A stretch of DNA of 64,000 nt, from NCBI GenBank assembly GCA_020629715.1, contig JAHDCU010000001.1:310001-374000 (forward strand), given 5' to 3'. The notes under the pieces are model-generated. The model was not told the origin of the DNA and made no database searches. It saw only the letters and a list, made by a program, of their open reading frames with translations. This document shows, one piece after another, positions 10,429-20,834 of this stretch. This stretch comes from Saprospiraceae bacterium (GTDB lineage Bacteria; Bacteroidota; Bacteroidia; Chitinophagales; Saprospiraceae). Position 1 is the stretch's first letter. The number at the start of each line of letters is the position of its first letter. The position numbers were made by a program, and so were the translations under genes.

Positions 10429-10887
10429 ATGAAAAATATCTTATTGCTGTTCTCACTATTCTGCATAATTTCCTGCACCTCGATCACAGAACCCACCCTT
10501 GTAGATGTCAAAAACGTAAAAGTACTCGACATGAATAAGGATAAAGTCGATATCACTGCAGATATGATTTTCAATAATCCAAATGCTTTTGCTCTTGATC
10601 TTGCCAAAGCTAATATTGTGGCTTCCATAGATAGTGTCGAAGTATCAACCATTACACAGGAGTATGATGCTATTATGCCTGCAAATGCAGATTTTCCTAT
10701 GCCTGTACGCATTACGATGGATCTCAAGAAACTATATCAGCAAGATGGGCTCATGGCGATAAGTAAGGGTCTGAAAATCATGTCTCAGCGTAAATTGGAC
10801 GTACATTTTAAAGGAACCATAAAAGTAGGTAAGGGTGGAGTGAAAGTGAGTGCTCCGATCGATAAGGTAGAGACGGTCAATTTTTAA
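10429..10887 (+). CDS. LEA type 2 family lipoprotein
   Basis: The 152-residue product carries a lipoprotein signal (LFSLFCIISC, lipobox cysteine at residue 16). The rest is a single immunoglobulin-like LEA_2 (WHy/LEA14) domain, recognised by the VDITADMIFNNPNAFALDL stretch with its conserved NPN motif. Such lipoproteins are common and functionally undefined in Bacteroidota. They probably bind hydrophobic ligands or stabilise envelope components. The gene stands alone between the SIR2-like pseudogene and icd. Confidence 0.75.
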   Translation: MKNILLLFSLFCIISCTSITEPTLVDVKNVKVLDMNKDKVDITADMIFNNPNAFALDLAKANIVASIDSVEVSTITQEYDAIMPANADFPMPVRITMDLKKLYQQDGLMAISKGLKIMSQRKLDVHFKGTIKVGKGGVKVSAPIDKVETVNF

Positions 10888-11112
10888 TTTAGTGATCCGT
10901 CTAATATCAAGATAAGTTGACCAAAGAATTTTGTAAACCATTGAGAGCACAAAGATCACGGAGAATTTTTCTCTAAAGTAACTCGAACATCGATAGAGGT
11001 TTCAAGACAATAAGGCTATAGCTAAGTATAAAAAAAACGGTCAACGTATTTTAGGCATTAAGAACTAAAAAACTGTCAACTAGCCACAATCAACTGTTAG
11101 TTCGATTTTACT

Positions 11113-11120
11113 TACTTTTG
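11113..11120 (+). promoter_or_regulatory. Candidate -7 promoter element of icd
   Basis: TACTTTTG matches the Bacteroidota TAnnTTTG consensus exactly and sits 37 bp upstream of the icd start codon. A perfect -33 element is not visible. Confidence 0.45.
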
Positions 11121-11142
11121 CGGTCAATTTGATAATTTATAA

Positions 11143-13374
<2,232 letters not shown>

Positions 13375-13375
13375 A

Positions 13376-13440
13376 ATATCGGGATTCGGATTTCGGAGGT
13401 CGTGATTCGGGAGCCAATGATCGGATTTCGATCTTCGAGC
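13376..13440. repeat. Short degenerate TTCGG-rich repeat downstream of icd
   Basis: Four or five imperfect copies of a GATTTCGG/GATTCGG word occur within 65 bp (for example ATTCGGATTTCGG at 13382-13394 and GATCGGATTTCG further on). The stretch lies between the icd stop and its terminator. It looks like decayed or slipped tandem sequence and has no coding potential. Confidence 0.5.
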
Positions 13441-13458
13441 AATGAATATCAAAATATA

Positions 13459-13494
13459 AAGAGCAGTTGGACTTTGGTTTGGCTGCTCTTTTTA
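13459..13494 (+). terminator. Rho-independent terminator of icd
   Basis: An 8-bp perfect stem (AAGAGCAG, 13459-13466, with CTGCTCTT, 13483-13490) has a 16-nt loop and runs into a T tract ending near 13493. Confidence 0.8.
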
Positions 13495-13540
13495 GTTCCA
13501 AATATATCAAGTTTTAAATTATCTTAGGTGTAATAGGAAA

Positions 13541-14437
13541 TTGATTAAATCAAAAATCCAACTCACTTTGAATAGTAAAACATGGCAAGATTCGGGCGCA
13601 TATTTTTCCTTTAAAGAATCGAATATATTTTACAAAAGAACTCCAGATTCAGATAAACCGAAACTCTTACTCATTCATGGATTTCCAACCTGCTCTTGGG
13701 ATTACTATAAAGTTTGGGATCGCCTTTCAGAAAAATTTGATTTGATCACATTGGACTTTCTTGGATATGGATTATCAGATAAACCGAAGCTTAAAAAATA
13801 TAGTACCCATCTACAGGCAGATATAGTAGAATCATTATTAGAATACCTCAACATAAATTCCTGCCATGTACTTGCTCATGACTTTGGAGATACCGTCTTT
13901 CAAGAGTTGCTTGCTAGAGATTTAGAAAGATCTAACGATCAAAAAATATATCAAAGTGCTGTATTGCTGAATGGAGGTATACTTCCAGAATTTCATCATC
14001 CACGTCCCATTCAAAAGGTATTGTTGAGTCCTTTTGGGATATTGATCACTCCTCTACTTAGTAAATCTTTGGTCAGAAGAAATCTTACTCAAGTATTTGG
14101 GAAAGATACGCCTCCCTCTGATTTTGAAATCGATCAACTCTACTCTATGCTTACGCGAAAAGGAGGAAAATATGTTTTTCACAAATTGATCAGATATTTG
14201 AATGATCGAAGAACTTATGCTCAACGGTGGACTAGTAGCCTGCAAAATGCTGAAATTCCACTGGCGATGATCAATGGACATCTAGACCCTGTATCAGGTA
14301 AACACCTTGTAGATGCAGTTAGGGTTAAAATACCAAATATGATTATCTGCGATCTGCCAGACATAGGCCATTTTCCACAAATTGAAGCTCCTGTTCGTGT
14401 ATTGGACGCTTTCTTCGATTTTCATGCAAAGCTCTAA
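13541..14437 (+). CDS. Alpha/beta hydrolase, MEST / haloalkane dehalogenase-like
   Basis: This 298-residue alpha/beta-fold hydrolase has the oxyanion HGFP motif (LLIHGFPTCSWDYY) and the DFLGYGLSDKP strand. The nucleophile elbow is AHDFGDT, so the nucleophile is aspartate 114, as in epoxide hydrolases, dehalogenases and the mammalian MEST protein, rather than serine. The acid is probably D249 (NGHLDP) and the histidine H277 (DIGHFPQ). The substrate is unknown. The only fitting start is a TTG at 13541, preceded by an AGGA-like site. There is no signal peptide. The 3' end overlaps the convergent DUF983 gene by 4 bp. Confidence 0.85.
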   Translation: MIKSKIQLTLNSKTWQDSGAYFSFKESNIFYKRTPDSDKPKLLLIHGFPTCSWDYYKVWDRLSEKFDLITLDFLGYGLSDKPKLKKYSTHLQADIVESLLEYLNINSCHVLAHDFGDTVFQELLARDLERSNDQKIYQSAVLLNGGILPEFHHPRPIQKVLLSPFGILITPLLSKSLVRRNLTQVFGKDTPPSDFEIDQLYSMLTRKGGKYVFHKLIRYLNDRRTYAQRWTSSLQNAEIPLAMINGHLDPVSGKHLVDAVRVKIPNMIICDLPDIGHFPQIEAPVRVLDAFFDFHAKL

Positions 14438-14874
14438 ATTTTAGCTTTGGTTCTGGGTTTCCATTCTTTAGAGGCATTAGATTTTTGTTTTGAAATTTTG
14501 TCTTTAGCCTTGGCTTCTGCCTCGGGATCGTATTTACTCATCAGATGCAACCATAGTGACCTTGACCCCCTCAAAAGTGGTAGATAAGTGACTATGACCA
14601 AAACTATGGCAAATGCCATCCCCTGATTGACTGTCCACTTGAAGTAAAATACTAGTAATAATGTGGGTAAAAGAGCCATCCAGCCACCAATGATGTAGGA
14701 TAGAAACATACCGCCATAGTAGAATCCAGGTTCGGGCATAGTCTTTAGACCACAGTACTTGCACTCCTTTGGCATGGCTACAGGTTTGGAGATATCGAGT
14801 GGTTTGTCGAAAATATCCCCTTGCCTACACTTTGGACATTTATAATTCCACATAGATTTACAAGAAAAACTCAT
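14434..14874 (-). CDS. DUF983 family membrane protein
   Basis: This 146-residue protein starts with a zinc-ribbon-like pair, CPKCRQGDIF and CKYCGL. The family motif PEPGFYYGGMF follows, and then two hydrophobic membrane helices (about residues 55-100). The tail is highly charged with EAEAKAKDK repeats. All of this is diagnostic of DUF983, a small family of inner-membrane proteins of unknown function that is common in Bacteroidota and Alphaproteobacteria. It is convergent with, and overlaps by 4 bp, the alpha/beta hydrolase gene. Confidence 0.88.
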   Translation of the reverse strand: MSFSCKSMWNYKCPKCRQGDIFDKPLDISKPVAMPKECKYCGLKTMPEPGFYYGGMFLSYIIGGWMALLPTLLLVFYFKWTVNQGMAFAIVLVIVTYLPLLRGSRSLWLHLMSKYDPEAEAKAKDKISKQKSNASKEWKPRTKAKI

Positions 14875-15010
14875 CGGATAGGCTCGCTGGTTATTTTATA
14901 AAATTACACATCATAAAACTTTGGTTAAAGATCAGAAATCCGGATACATTATTTACCCTAAGTCTAAATTATTATCATCAACTTCACCTTTAGAACTTTA
15001 GTAATAGATC

Positions 15011-15571
15011 ATGAGTATTTACACTATTTTAGATAAACGATCAGAGGAAGCTTGCGAGTTATGTTTTTCTAATGAAGAACTGCAATATACTTTAGTACCG
15101 CCTAAAACAACCGAAGATGCTAAGCATATGATTGTGATATGCAATACCTGTGTAGTGGAGCAAAATAAATCTGAACTTGACGATCAATATTGGCGTAAAC
15201 TACATGATAGTCTTTGGACTCAAGTACCTGCAGTACAAGTAAGTATATATCGATTACTCAGCAGACTTAATGGTGATTGGGCTGGAGATCTCCAAAACCA
15301 AATGTATCTTGATCCAATCACCCAAGAATGGGCTGATCAAAGCTCTAGGGCGGCAATCGTACATAAAGACTCTAATGGTAATATTTTATCATCTGGGGAT
15401 AACGTATCCTTGATACAAGATCTCTATGTAAAAGGCGCCAACTTTACTGCCAAACGCGGAACTACAGTACGGCGAATCCGATTAGTAGCAGATAATGAAA
15501 ACCACATTGAGGGTAAGATAGATGGCCAGCAGATAGTCATATTGACTAAGTATGTCAAGAAGCAAGCATAA
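15011..15571 (+). CDS. PhnA domain protein
   Basis: The 186-residue protein has an N-terminal Cys-x2-Cys pair (CELC) and a second pair (CNTC) that together make a zinc ribbon. The C-terminal domain contains DSNGNILSSGDNVSLIQDL, VKGANFTAKRGTTVRRIRL and HIEGKIDGQQIVILTKYVKK, the signature of the PhnA (YjdM) family. Despite the name, this family is not shown to act in phosphonate use and its function is open. It is cytoplasmic. The gene ends 1 bp before the convergent lipoprotein gene. Confidence 0.9.
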   Translation: MSIYTILDKRSEEACELCFSNEELQYTLVPPKTTEDAKHMIVICNTCVVEQNKSELDDQYWRKLHDSLWTQVPAVQVSIYRLLSRLNGDWAGDLQNQMYLDPITQEWADQSSRAAIVHKDSNGNILSSGDNVSLIQDLYVKGANFTAKRGTTVRRIRLVADNENHIEGKIDGQQIVILTKYVKKQA

Positions 15572-15955
15572 CTACTCTAAAGTACCATAATCACGAAATT
15601 CCCATACTTTATCCTTAACACTTATTAGAGAGTCTAACCACTCTTGCTGTACCGCTATCATTTGCTTATCTGAAATGGCGTATTCTTTAGGTCGATGATC
15701 GCCATTACATTTTGAATGATCATGGGCCATCCCTTCTATCTCAACCATATTGGACATTAGATTCTCGAGTTTTCGCTCTACTCTTTTTAATTTAGGCGTA
15801 TGCAACGCATCAATCTCCTTTTTCACTTCATCAGCTATCGCAAGTCCTTGTTTTTGAATATCAAAAGCCTTGATTAACTCAGGTGAAGATTTGTGCTCGT
15901 GCTTACAAGCGAGTATAGATATCAATATCAGAAATGAATACATTAGATCTTTCAT
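15572..15955 (-). CDS. Small lipoprotein with His/Cys-rich segment
   Basis: The 127-residue product has a lipoprotein signal (LILISILAC). The mature part is mostly helical (QGLAIADEVKKEIDALHTPKLKR). It holds two histidine-rich spots, CKHEH right at the lipid anchor and MAHDHSKCNGDH in the middle, which could bind a metal ion. I do not recognise a named family. It is convergent with the phnA-like gene and has no operon partner. Confidence 0.65.
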   Translation of the reverse strand: MKDLMYSFLILISILACKHEHKSSPELIKAFDIQKQGLAIADEVKKEIDALHTPKLKRVERKLENLMSNMVEIEGMAHDHSKCNGDHRPKEYAISDKQMIAVQQEWLDSLISVKDKVWEFRDYGTLE

Positions 15956-16126
15956 GAGAAAAAATTTACTATTAAAAATAGAGTTTTAAGTATAAAAACT
16001 CTACTTATAAATAACTCAATAAACTAAAGATCGATCATATTCCTGGTGATTAAAAATTATATCATATATTGAGGGCAAGGGGGATATTGTTATTTCTCAA
16101 ATACTCTGGTAACCAATTTAAATAAT

Positions 16127-16969
16127 ATGAATAATAAATTATTAACTAATTTATGCTTGCTACTTGCACTATCCATGATCTCCATATCTGCTCATGGGCA
16201 GAAAAAGAGGAAAAGAGCGAATAAAAGAGCATCGACAACAATTGATAATGCTCGAATTGATCTACCTGAAAAATATAGAGCTTTTAGTCTTGGTTTTGGC
16301 CCAAGGTTTTTATCAACTGATTCAGGTGATATAATACTTAACTTCATAGACGACTCTCCAGCACCAGATGCGATCAGCACAACCACCACTTTAGAGGGTT
16401 CTTCCAACTCTATTGGAGTACAAATAGGATTTAACTTTGGAAAGTATAATGGGATCTCTCACAGCATTAAAGCTGATATCAGTATTAGTAATAATTTGTT
16501 GGGTATCGTTACATACTCCTTGGGTTATAGTAAAGCTGCGAGCATCGGTACTAAAACCTTGCTCATCAGGCCTGCTCTTGCCGTGGGTTTTGCCAATGCT
16601 GGATTTGATCTCGGGGACCTAAATAATGATACTGGATTTATCCAATTTGGAAATAATATTTTCGCAGGTGATAAATTAAAAGCGACATTGCGATCACAGA
16701 CTTTTGTATTTGGTCCTGAAATAGATGGACTATATATGATTTCTAACAGAATAGGAATCTATGCTTCTTTGGCATATGACTTTAGCACTGACAATGACAA
16801 CCCTAGCTTAGAATTCACAGATAGCGATGGTACCATCTTTGGCACTTATGATATTGATGGTGATAATCCCGATATCATTTATAATGATGAGAAACTGACT
16901 ACTTTACCTTATACTGTTGGAGGCATGAGAGCTTCCATCGGAATATATTATTATTGGAACAAATACTAA
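16127..16969 (+). CDS. Exported protein, probable outer-membrane beta-barrel
   Basis: The 280-residue protein has a signal peptide ending in SAHGQ, directly followed by a very basic stretch (KKRKRANKRAS). The rest alternates glycine, aromatic and polar residues (YRAFSLGFGPRFLS, IGVQIGFNFGKYNGIS, GGMRASIGIYYYW), as in outer-membrane barrels. No named family is recognised. It is followed 24 bp later by another exported protein and the two probably form an operon. Confidence 0.6.
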   Translation: MNNKLLTNLCLLLALSMISISAHGQKKRKRANKRASTTIDNARIDLPEKYRAFSLGFGPRFLSTDSGDIILNFIDDSPAPDAISTTTTLEGSSNSIGVQIGFNFGKYNGISHSIKADISISNNLLGIVTYSLGYSKAASIGTKTLLIRPALAVGFANAGFDLGDLNNDTGFIQFGNNIFAGDKLKATLRSQTFVFGPEIDGLYMISNRIGIYASLAYDFSTDNDNPSLEFTDSDGTIFGTYDIDGDNPDIIYNDEKLTTLPYTVGGMRASIGIYYYWNKY

Positions 16970-16993
16970 GCTAAAAATTAAGACTAAATAATC

Positions 16994-18757
16994 ATGAAAA
17001 ATATATACGTAGTACTACTCAGTCTAATAACCATGGGTTCTTACGGACAGCAATATGCTGTGGATGTAATACTCAACAAAACTAGTACAGATCAATCGTT
17101 GAATTTAGATGCGCTTTTTGATCATCTGAATACAAATTATGATGGATGCCTTGAATTTATACGTGTTGATAGATTTAACAATGCTCAAAGTCCATATACC
17201 TTGGAAATTTGGGATACACCTTTTACTATTGGTACCAAAATTTTACGAGAAACTAGAATCAAAGAAGTAGTCAACAAGAATAATCAAAAACAAGAAAAAC
17301 GATACGTCTTTAACGGCTTTCAAACAAGGACAAACTATCATCTTAATTTTAGATTGATAGAAACGCAAAGTCGATCTGTGTTGGATGTTTTTAATCTCTC
17401 AGGTACATTCCTGTTAGATGAAGAAAGTGAAATCGTACAAGAAAGTTGGCCAAGTGCTAGTGGTAAATCTACCATAGAATATAAAAAAGCAATTAAAGAA
17501 ATAGAAGACATAATTTTTGACGAATATCCAGAAGTACCCGATAACCTTGAATCTCAAGCTAGGGATAAAATCAAATCAGCGTTTACTAATGTCATAAAAA
17601 TACGTCTATCTCATGCGCTGTTGCCCCCACTTTATGTGTCTGAAACTGCCAAAGTGAAGGGAGATAAAGTCAAAGAAGTTATTTATGAAGGATGTAATGA
17701 TATAGACGTAACAGGGTTTGGCATGTTTTACTACCCTTTCCTTTCCAATAAAAAGGTTGGAGACTTTGATGCATACACTCAAATATCCAAAGGATATGTC
17801 AACAGTAAAGACGAAACATCTAAAGTACTAGGAGTTCGTAAAAATGAAAAAGAATTACTAGTGGCAATGAATAACAACGAGGAAATTATTATTGCAGATG
17901 TGGAAAACCTACCTCAACGTAATTTAAATGCCAATAAAGATGAAGAACTTATTGACTTATCTATTCTACTGACTTATGAAAATAGTAGCGCATTTACATC
18001 TTTTGATAAAAAATCATTATTACTCTTATTTCAAGCTCATTTCTTAAACTACTCAAACATGAGAGTCATTGCATATGATACGATGATCAATAATGACAGT
18101 GAGACTAACGAAAAAATAAGTAATACCATAATCAATGTACATATATCAGATATGCTCGATACTAAAAAGATCAATAAAGCAAAAAAAGGACTATCTAAGT
18201 TTTTAAAAGAGGAAGATAAGGACCTCGGAAATCCTAGAGATAGATTTATGTATGCGACTCTTAGTCTTGCATTAGATGATGACATCTATGAAGATAAGAT
18301 TGAACTCCAAGGCTTTTATACCAAAAATGTCTTACAAATAGTCTCATCCACATTGAACTTCGAGAGTATCAATCAAGCCATCATAGATGATAGTGTCGTG
18401 ATCATAGAAACTGATAAAGTAGAAAAAGATAAAGTAAAGACATTATATGTAAGATCTTTTGCTCCGATGCAAGATGGGAAGAAATATAAATTTTATGATA
18501 CTCCCAACATAGGTAAGAAAACAAAAAGCCTCGCCGAAATAAAGATCAAGGATGTACTATCATCATATCTAGGATTAGCAGAAGTAAAAGATGGAGATAA
18601 GAATCTTTATAAAGCTTTAAACTCTGATCAGGACCTATACTCTAAAATTAATACTGGTGGTTTCTTCGGGAGTGATGGGTTTAAGAATTCATTCAAAGGA
18701 TATATAAGCGTTAGTAAACCCGACTATCGTGTCTATGATTACAATCGAAAAAGATAA
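16994..18757 (+). CDS. Large exported protein of unknown function
   Basis: The 587-residue product begins with a signal peptide (MKNIYVVLLSLITMGSYGQ). The mature part is lysine- and aspartate-rich and appears to be mixed alpha/beta. A basic segment sits at about residues 90-100 (KNNQKQEKRY) and there are no obvious membrane helices or sorting domain. I do not recognise a family. The 24-bp spacing from the upstream barrel-like gene suggests the two act together at the cell envelope. A strong hairpin terminator lies about 77 bp downstream. Confidence 0.6.
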   Translation: MKNIYVVLLSLITMGSYGQQYAVDVILNKTSTDQSLNLDALFDHLNTNYDGCLEFIRVDRFNNAQSPYTLEIWDTPFTIGTKILRETRIKEVVNKNNQKQEKRYVFNGFQTRTNYHLNFRLIETQSRSVLDVFNLSGTFLLDEESEIVQESWPSASGKSTIEYKKAIKEIEDIIFDEYPEVPDNLESQARDKIKSAFTNVIKIRLSHALLPPLYVSETAKVKGDKVKEVIYEGCNDIDVTGFGMFYYPFLSNKKVGDFDAYTQISKGYVNSKDETSKVLGVRKNEKELLVAMNNNEEIIIADVENLPQRNLNANKDEELIDLSILLTYENSSAFTSFDKKSLLLLFQAHFLNYSNMRVIAYDTMINNDSETNEKISNTIINVHISDMLDTKKINKAKKGLSKFLKEEDKDLGNPRDRFMYATLSLALDDDIYEDKIELQGFYTKNVLQIVSSTLNFESINQAIIDDSVVIIETDKVEKDKVKTLYVRSFAPMQDGKKYKFYDTPNIGKKTKSLAEIKIKDVLSSYLGLAEVKDGDKNLYKALNSDQDLYSKINTGGFFGSDGFKNSFKGYISVSKPDYRVYDYNRKR

Positions 18758-18834
18758 TCTTAGGCTTTAACTGCGCTAAAACAGGATAATCTACTGACAC
18801 CATAGATATATAACGAAGGGTAGAATAGACCGAA

Positions 18835-18870
18835 TTGAACCAGTATGAAAATTCATACTGGTTCAATTTT
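18835..18870 (+). terminator. Strong hairpin terminator, possibly bidirectional
   Basis: A perfect 15-bp inverted repeat occupies 18835-18849 and 18852-18866 with two bases between the arms. It is followed by TTTT on the plus strand. It closes the 16127-18757 gene pair. Confidence 0.8.
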
Positions 18871-18897
18871 ATAAGACATATGTTGACCTTCAAATTG

Positions 18898-18905
18898 TAG
18901 ATTTG
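18898..18905 (+). promoter_or_regulatory. Candidate -7 promoter element of the GroES-like gene
   Basis: TAGATTTG matches TAnnTTTG exactly, lies 27 bp upstream of the start codon at 18933 and follows directly after the hairpin terminator. The -33 element is not clear. Confidence 0.45.
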
Positions 18906-18932
18906 TACTTTTAAAACACATAGAGAACGTAA

Positions 18933-19304
18933 ATGAGTTTATCCTTAAAACATCAATTAAGTAAACTAATAGTAGTTGGAGATCGAGTACTTATCAAACC
19001 TCAAAAGCCAGAAGAACGTACTAAATCTGGTTTATTGTTACCTCCTGGACTTATTGATGAAGAAAAAGTCATGAAAGGTTATGTTATGAAAACAGGTCCC
19101 GGATATGCCTTACCAGTACCTGTGGAGGACGAATCGTGGAAGCCTCAAGAAGATCGAGTAAAATATCTACCGCTGCAAGCTCAAGAAGGAGATCTTGCAA
19201 TATTTCTACTGAATGGTGCAACTCAGATCAAGTATGCGGATCAGAAATACTATATCGTACCTCAAGCAGCCATTCTATTATTGGAAAGAGAAGAAGATTT
19301 GTGA
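18933..19304 (+). CDS. Stand-alone GroES-like co-chaperonin
   Basis: The 123-residue protein contains the Cpn10 core: VVGDRVLIKPQKPEERTKSG, LLLPPG, then GYVMKTGPGYALPV and YYIVPQAAILLLE. It is about 25 residues longer than ordinary GroES, with an insert (EDESWKPQEDRVKYLPLQ) before the last strands. No groEL lies beside it, so it is probably a paralogue of the main groES. In this phylum such extra Cpn10 proteins are conserved, but their partner is not established. It is cytoplasmic and followed 48 bp later by an exported protein gene. Confidence 0.85.
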   Translation: MSLSLKHQLSKLIVVGDRVLIKPQKPEERTKSGLLLPPGLIDEEKVMKGYVMKTGPGYALPVPVEDESWKPQEDRVKYLPLQAQEGDLAIFLLNGATQIKYADQKYYIVPQAAILLLEREEDL

Positions 19305-19352
19305 TACAAAGTATCAATCTTAAACGTTATCAAATTATGTAAAAGGTATTCT

Positions 19353-19997
19353 ATGAAGTTTATTTCAACCCTTGTCATTTTAGTTTTCTGCCCTCTTTTC
19401 CTCCTGAGTCAAAATACTTTATTAGTTAACAAGGTGGCTATTGATGAAGACAGGTATAAAGGAATAAAAGGAAATCCTTACTACTTCGAAGCCCCTCAAA
19501 AAGCAGAAATTTATCTCGATGACTCAGAAAAACCGTTTGAGGTGTCGCTAAACATAAATATATATAGTAATGAAATTGAGATGTACGATGGTGAAGGAAA
19601 ATATTCGATCTTGGATCTACGGCAGGTTCGGCAAATCATTATACCTGAAAATCCTGTAATAGACGATCTTCATATCTATCATCTCAAAAATCAATTGTAC
19701 TTTAAGCTATATCAAGGTAGCAAATATCAATTGGTTGAAAAACCAAGGGTTAGCCTTGAAGAAATCGTGCAACGTCCGCCTGGGCAAATCATCAAAATCA
19801 AGAGATTCAAAAGAAATGACAAACTTCTGTTAGAAACTAAAGACACTAGTGAACCTATAAAGGCTAAGAAAAAAACTGTCACAAAAGTACTCGGTAAATC
19901 AGCTAAAAAACTGATGAAACAAACTAAAAACAAAATGAAAAATATCGCTGATCTTGTAAGGCTTCTTAAAGATTTAGAATCCTCAGAGACAAAATAA
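19353..19997 (+). CDS. Exported protein of unknown function
   Basis: The 214-residue product has a signal peptide (VFCPLFLLSQ) and a mature region rich in beta-strand pattern. It ends in a strongly basic, helical tail of about 60 residues (KAKKKTVTKVLGKSAKKLMK). I do not recognise a family. It follows the GroES-like gene by 48 bp and is convergent with the metallophosphoesterase gene, whose stop is only 7 bp away. Confidence 0.55.
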   Translation: MKFISTLVILVFCPLFLLSQNTLLVNKVAIDEDRYKGIKGNPYYFEAPQKAEIYLDDSEKPFEVSLNINIYSNEIEMYDGEGKYSILDLRQVRQIIIPENPVIDDLHIYHLKNQLYFKLYQGSKYQLVEKPRVSLEEIVQRPPGQIIKIKRFKRNDKLLLETKDTSEPIKAKKKTVTKVLGKSAKKLMKQTKNKMKNIADLVRLLKDLESSETK

Positions 19998-20003
19998 TAT
20001 TCT

Positions 20004-20834
20004 CTAATTAAAAGTAATGGCTATACCTTGTTTTTCGGTCTCTTGAATAGGTAGTATTTCGCAATTATCCCATATCCCATTAACCAGCGTATTGGCATAA
20101 GCATCTGGCAAGCCATGAGTTTTCATTAATTTTTGCGCCTTTTGATAATCATAGCTCAAAGAATGAAACTGAGTATCATAAGCCCCATTGACAATTTCAA
20201 TTGTTGCAAACCAGACTCTCGAAGTACCGTCATTAGCCGGCATACCTAATACCCCAGGATTGAGCCAATACCGATCTTGTCGCATTTGTAAGAAAGGAAG
20301 TCCACTATGACCTGCAACCATAAGATCTACATCCATCGATGATAATGCTGATGCTTTCAGCTCCCATGGTGTAGACTCAAATATATAGTCAGATATATAG
20401 TCCACCGAACCATGAATGACACCAATTTTAACGTCGCCAACTCTTATTTTCAATTGATACGGGACAGATTTCAACCATTTTTTAGAATCTTCAGTGACCT
20501 TAGATACCGCATAAGGATACCAGTCTTTAGAAAAACTTTCACATCTGCCTCCTGACGTAAAATCACATGCACAATCTTCTTGACCATATCTGATCTGGTC
20601 TTCGACATTGCCCAAAATGGTATGAATCCCCCAATTTTTGATTTCTTGCAAACACTCTTCAGGCTGGGCACAGTATGCCACTATATCTCCATTACAAATG
20701 ATTTGTTCTGGTGAAAAACCTAACTCCTTACTTTTTGATTTTAAAGCCAAAAGTGCTTGATAATTACTGTATACCCCTCCAAACACTAGCAGTCTATCGG
20801 TATCTAAATGAAGATCATGGACGGGATAAGTCAT
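20004..20834 (-). CDS. Metallophosphoesterase-fold protein with altered metal ligands
   Basis: This 276-residue protein follows the YfcE-like metallophosphoesterase layout, but its first metal motif reads FGGVYSNYQAL where a DxHGN motif is usual. The second is ICNGDIVAYCAQPEEC, the third is GNVED instead of GNHE, and the last is AGHSGLPF instead of GHTH. VIHGSVDYISD is retained. A subfamily with FGG(P/V)YSN and a cysteine-rich segment (DCACDFTSGGRC) exists in bacteria, so this is a lineage feature rather than decay. Whether it still hydrolyses phosphoesters is uncertain. Its start overlaps the symporter stop by one base (TAATG), so translation is probably coupled. It is the last gene of the SusCD operon. 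Confidence 0.8.
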   Translation of the reverse strand: MTYPVHDLHLDTDRLLVFGGVYSNYQALLALKSKSKELGFSPEQIICNGDIVAYCAQPEECLQEIKNWGIHTILGNVEDQIRYGQEDCACDFTSGGRCESFSKDWYPYAVSKVTEDSKKWLKSVPYQLKIRVGDVKIGVIHGSVDYISDYIFESTPWELKASALSSMDVDLMVAGHSGLPFLQMRQDRYWLNPGVLGMPANDGTSRVWFATIEIVNGAYDTQFHSLSYDYQKAQKLMKTHGLPDAYANTLVNGIWDNCEILPIQETEKQGIAITFN

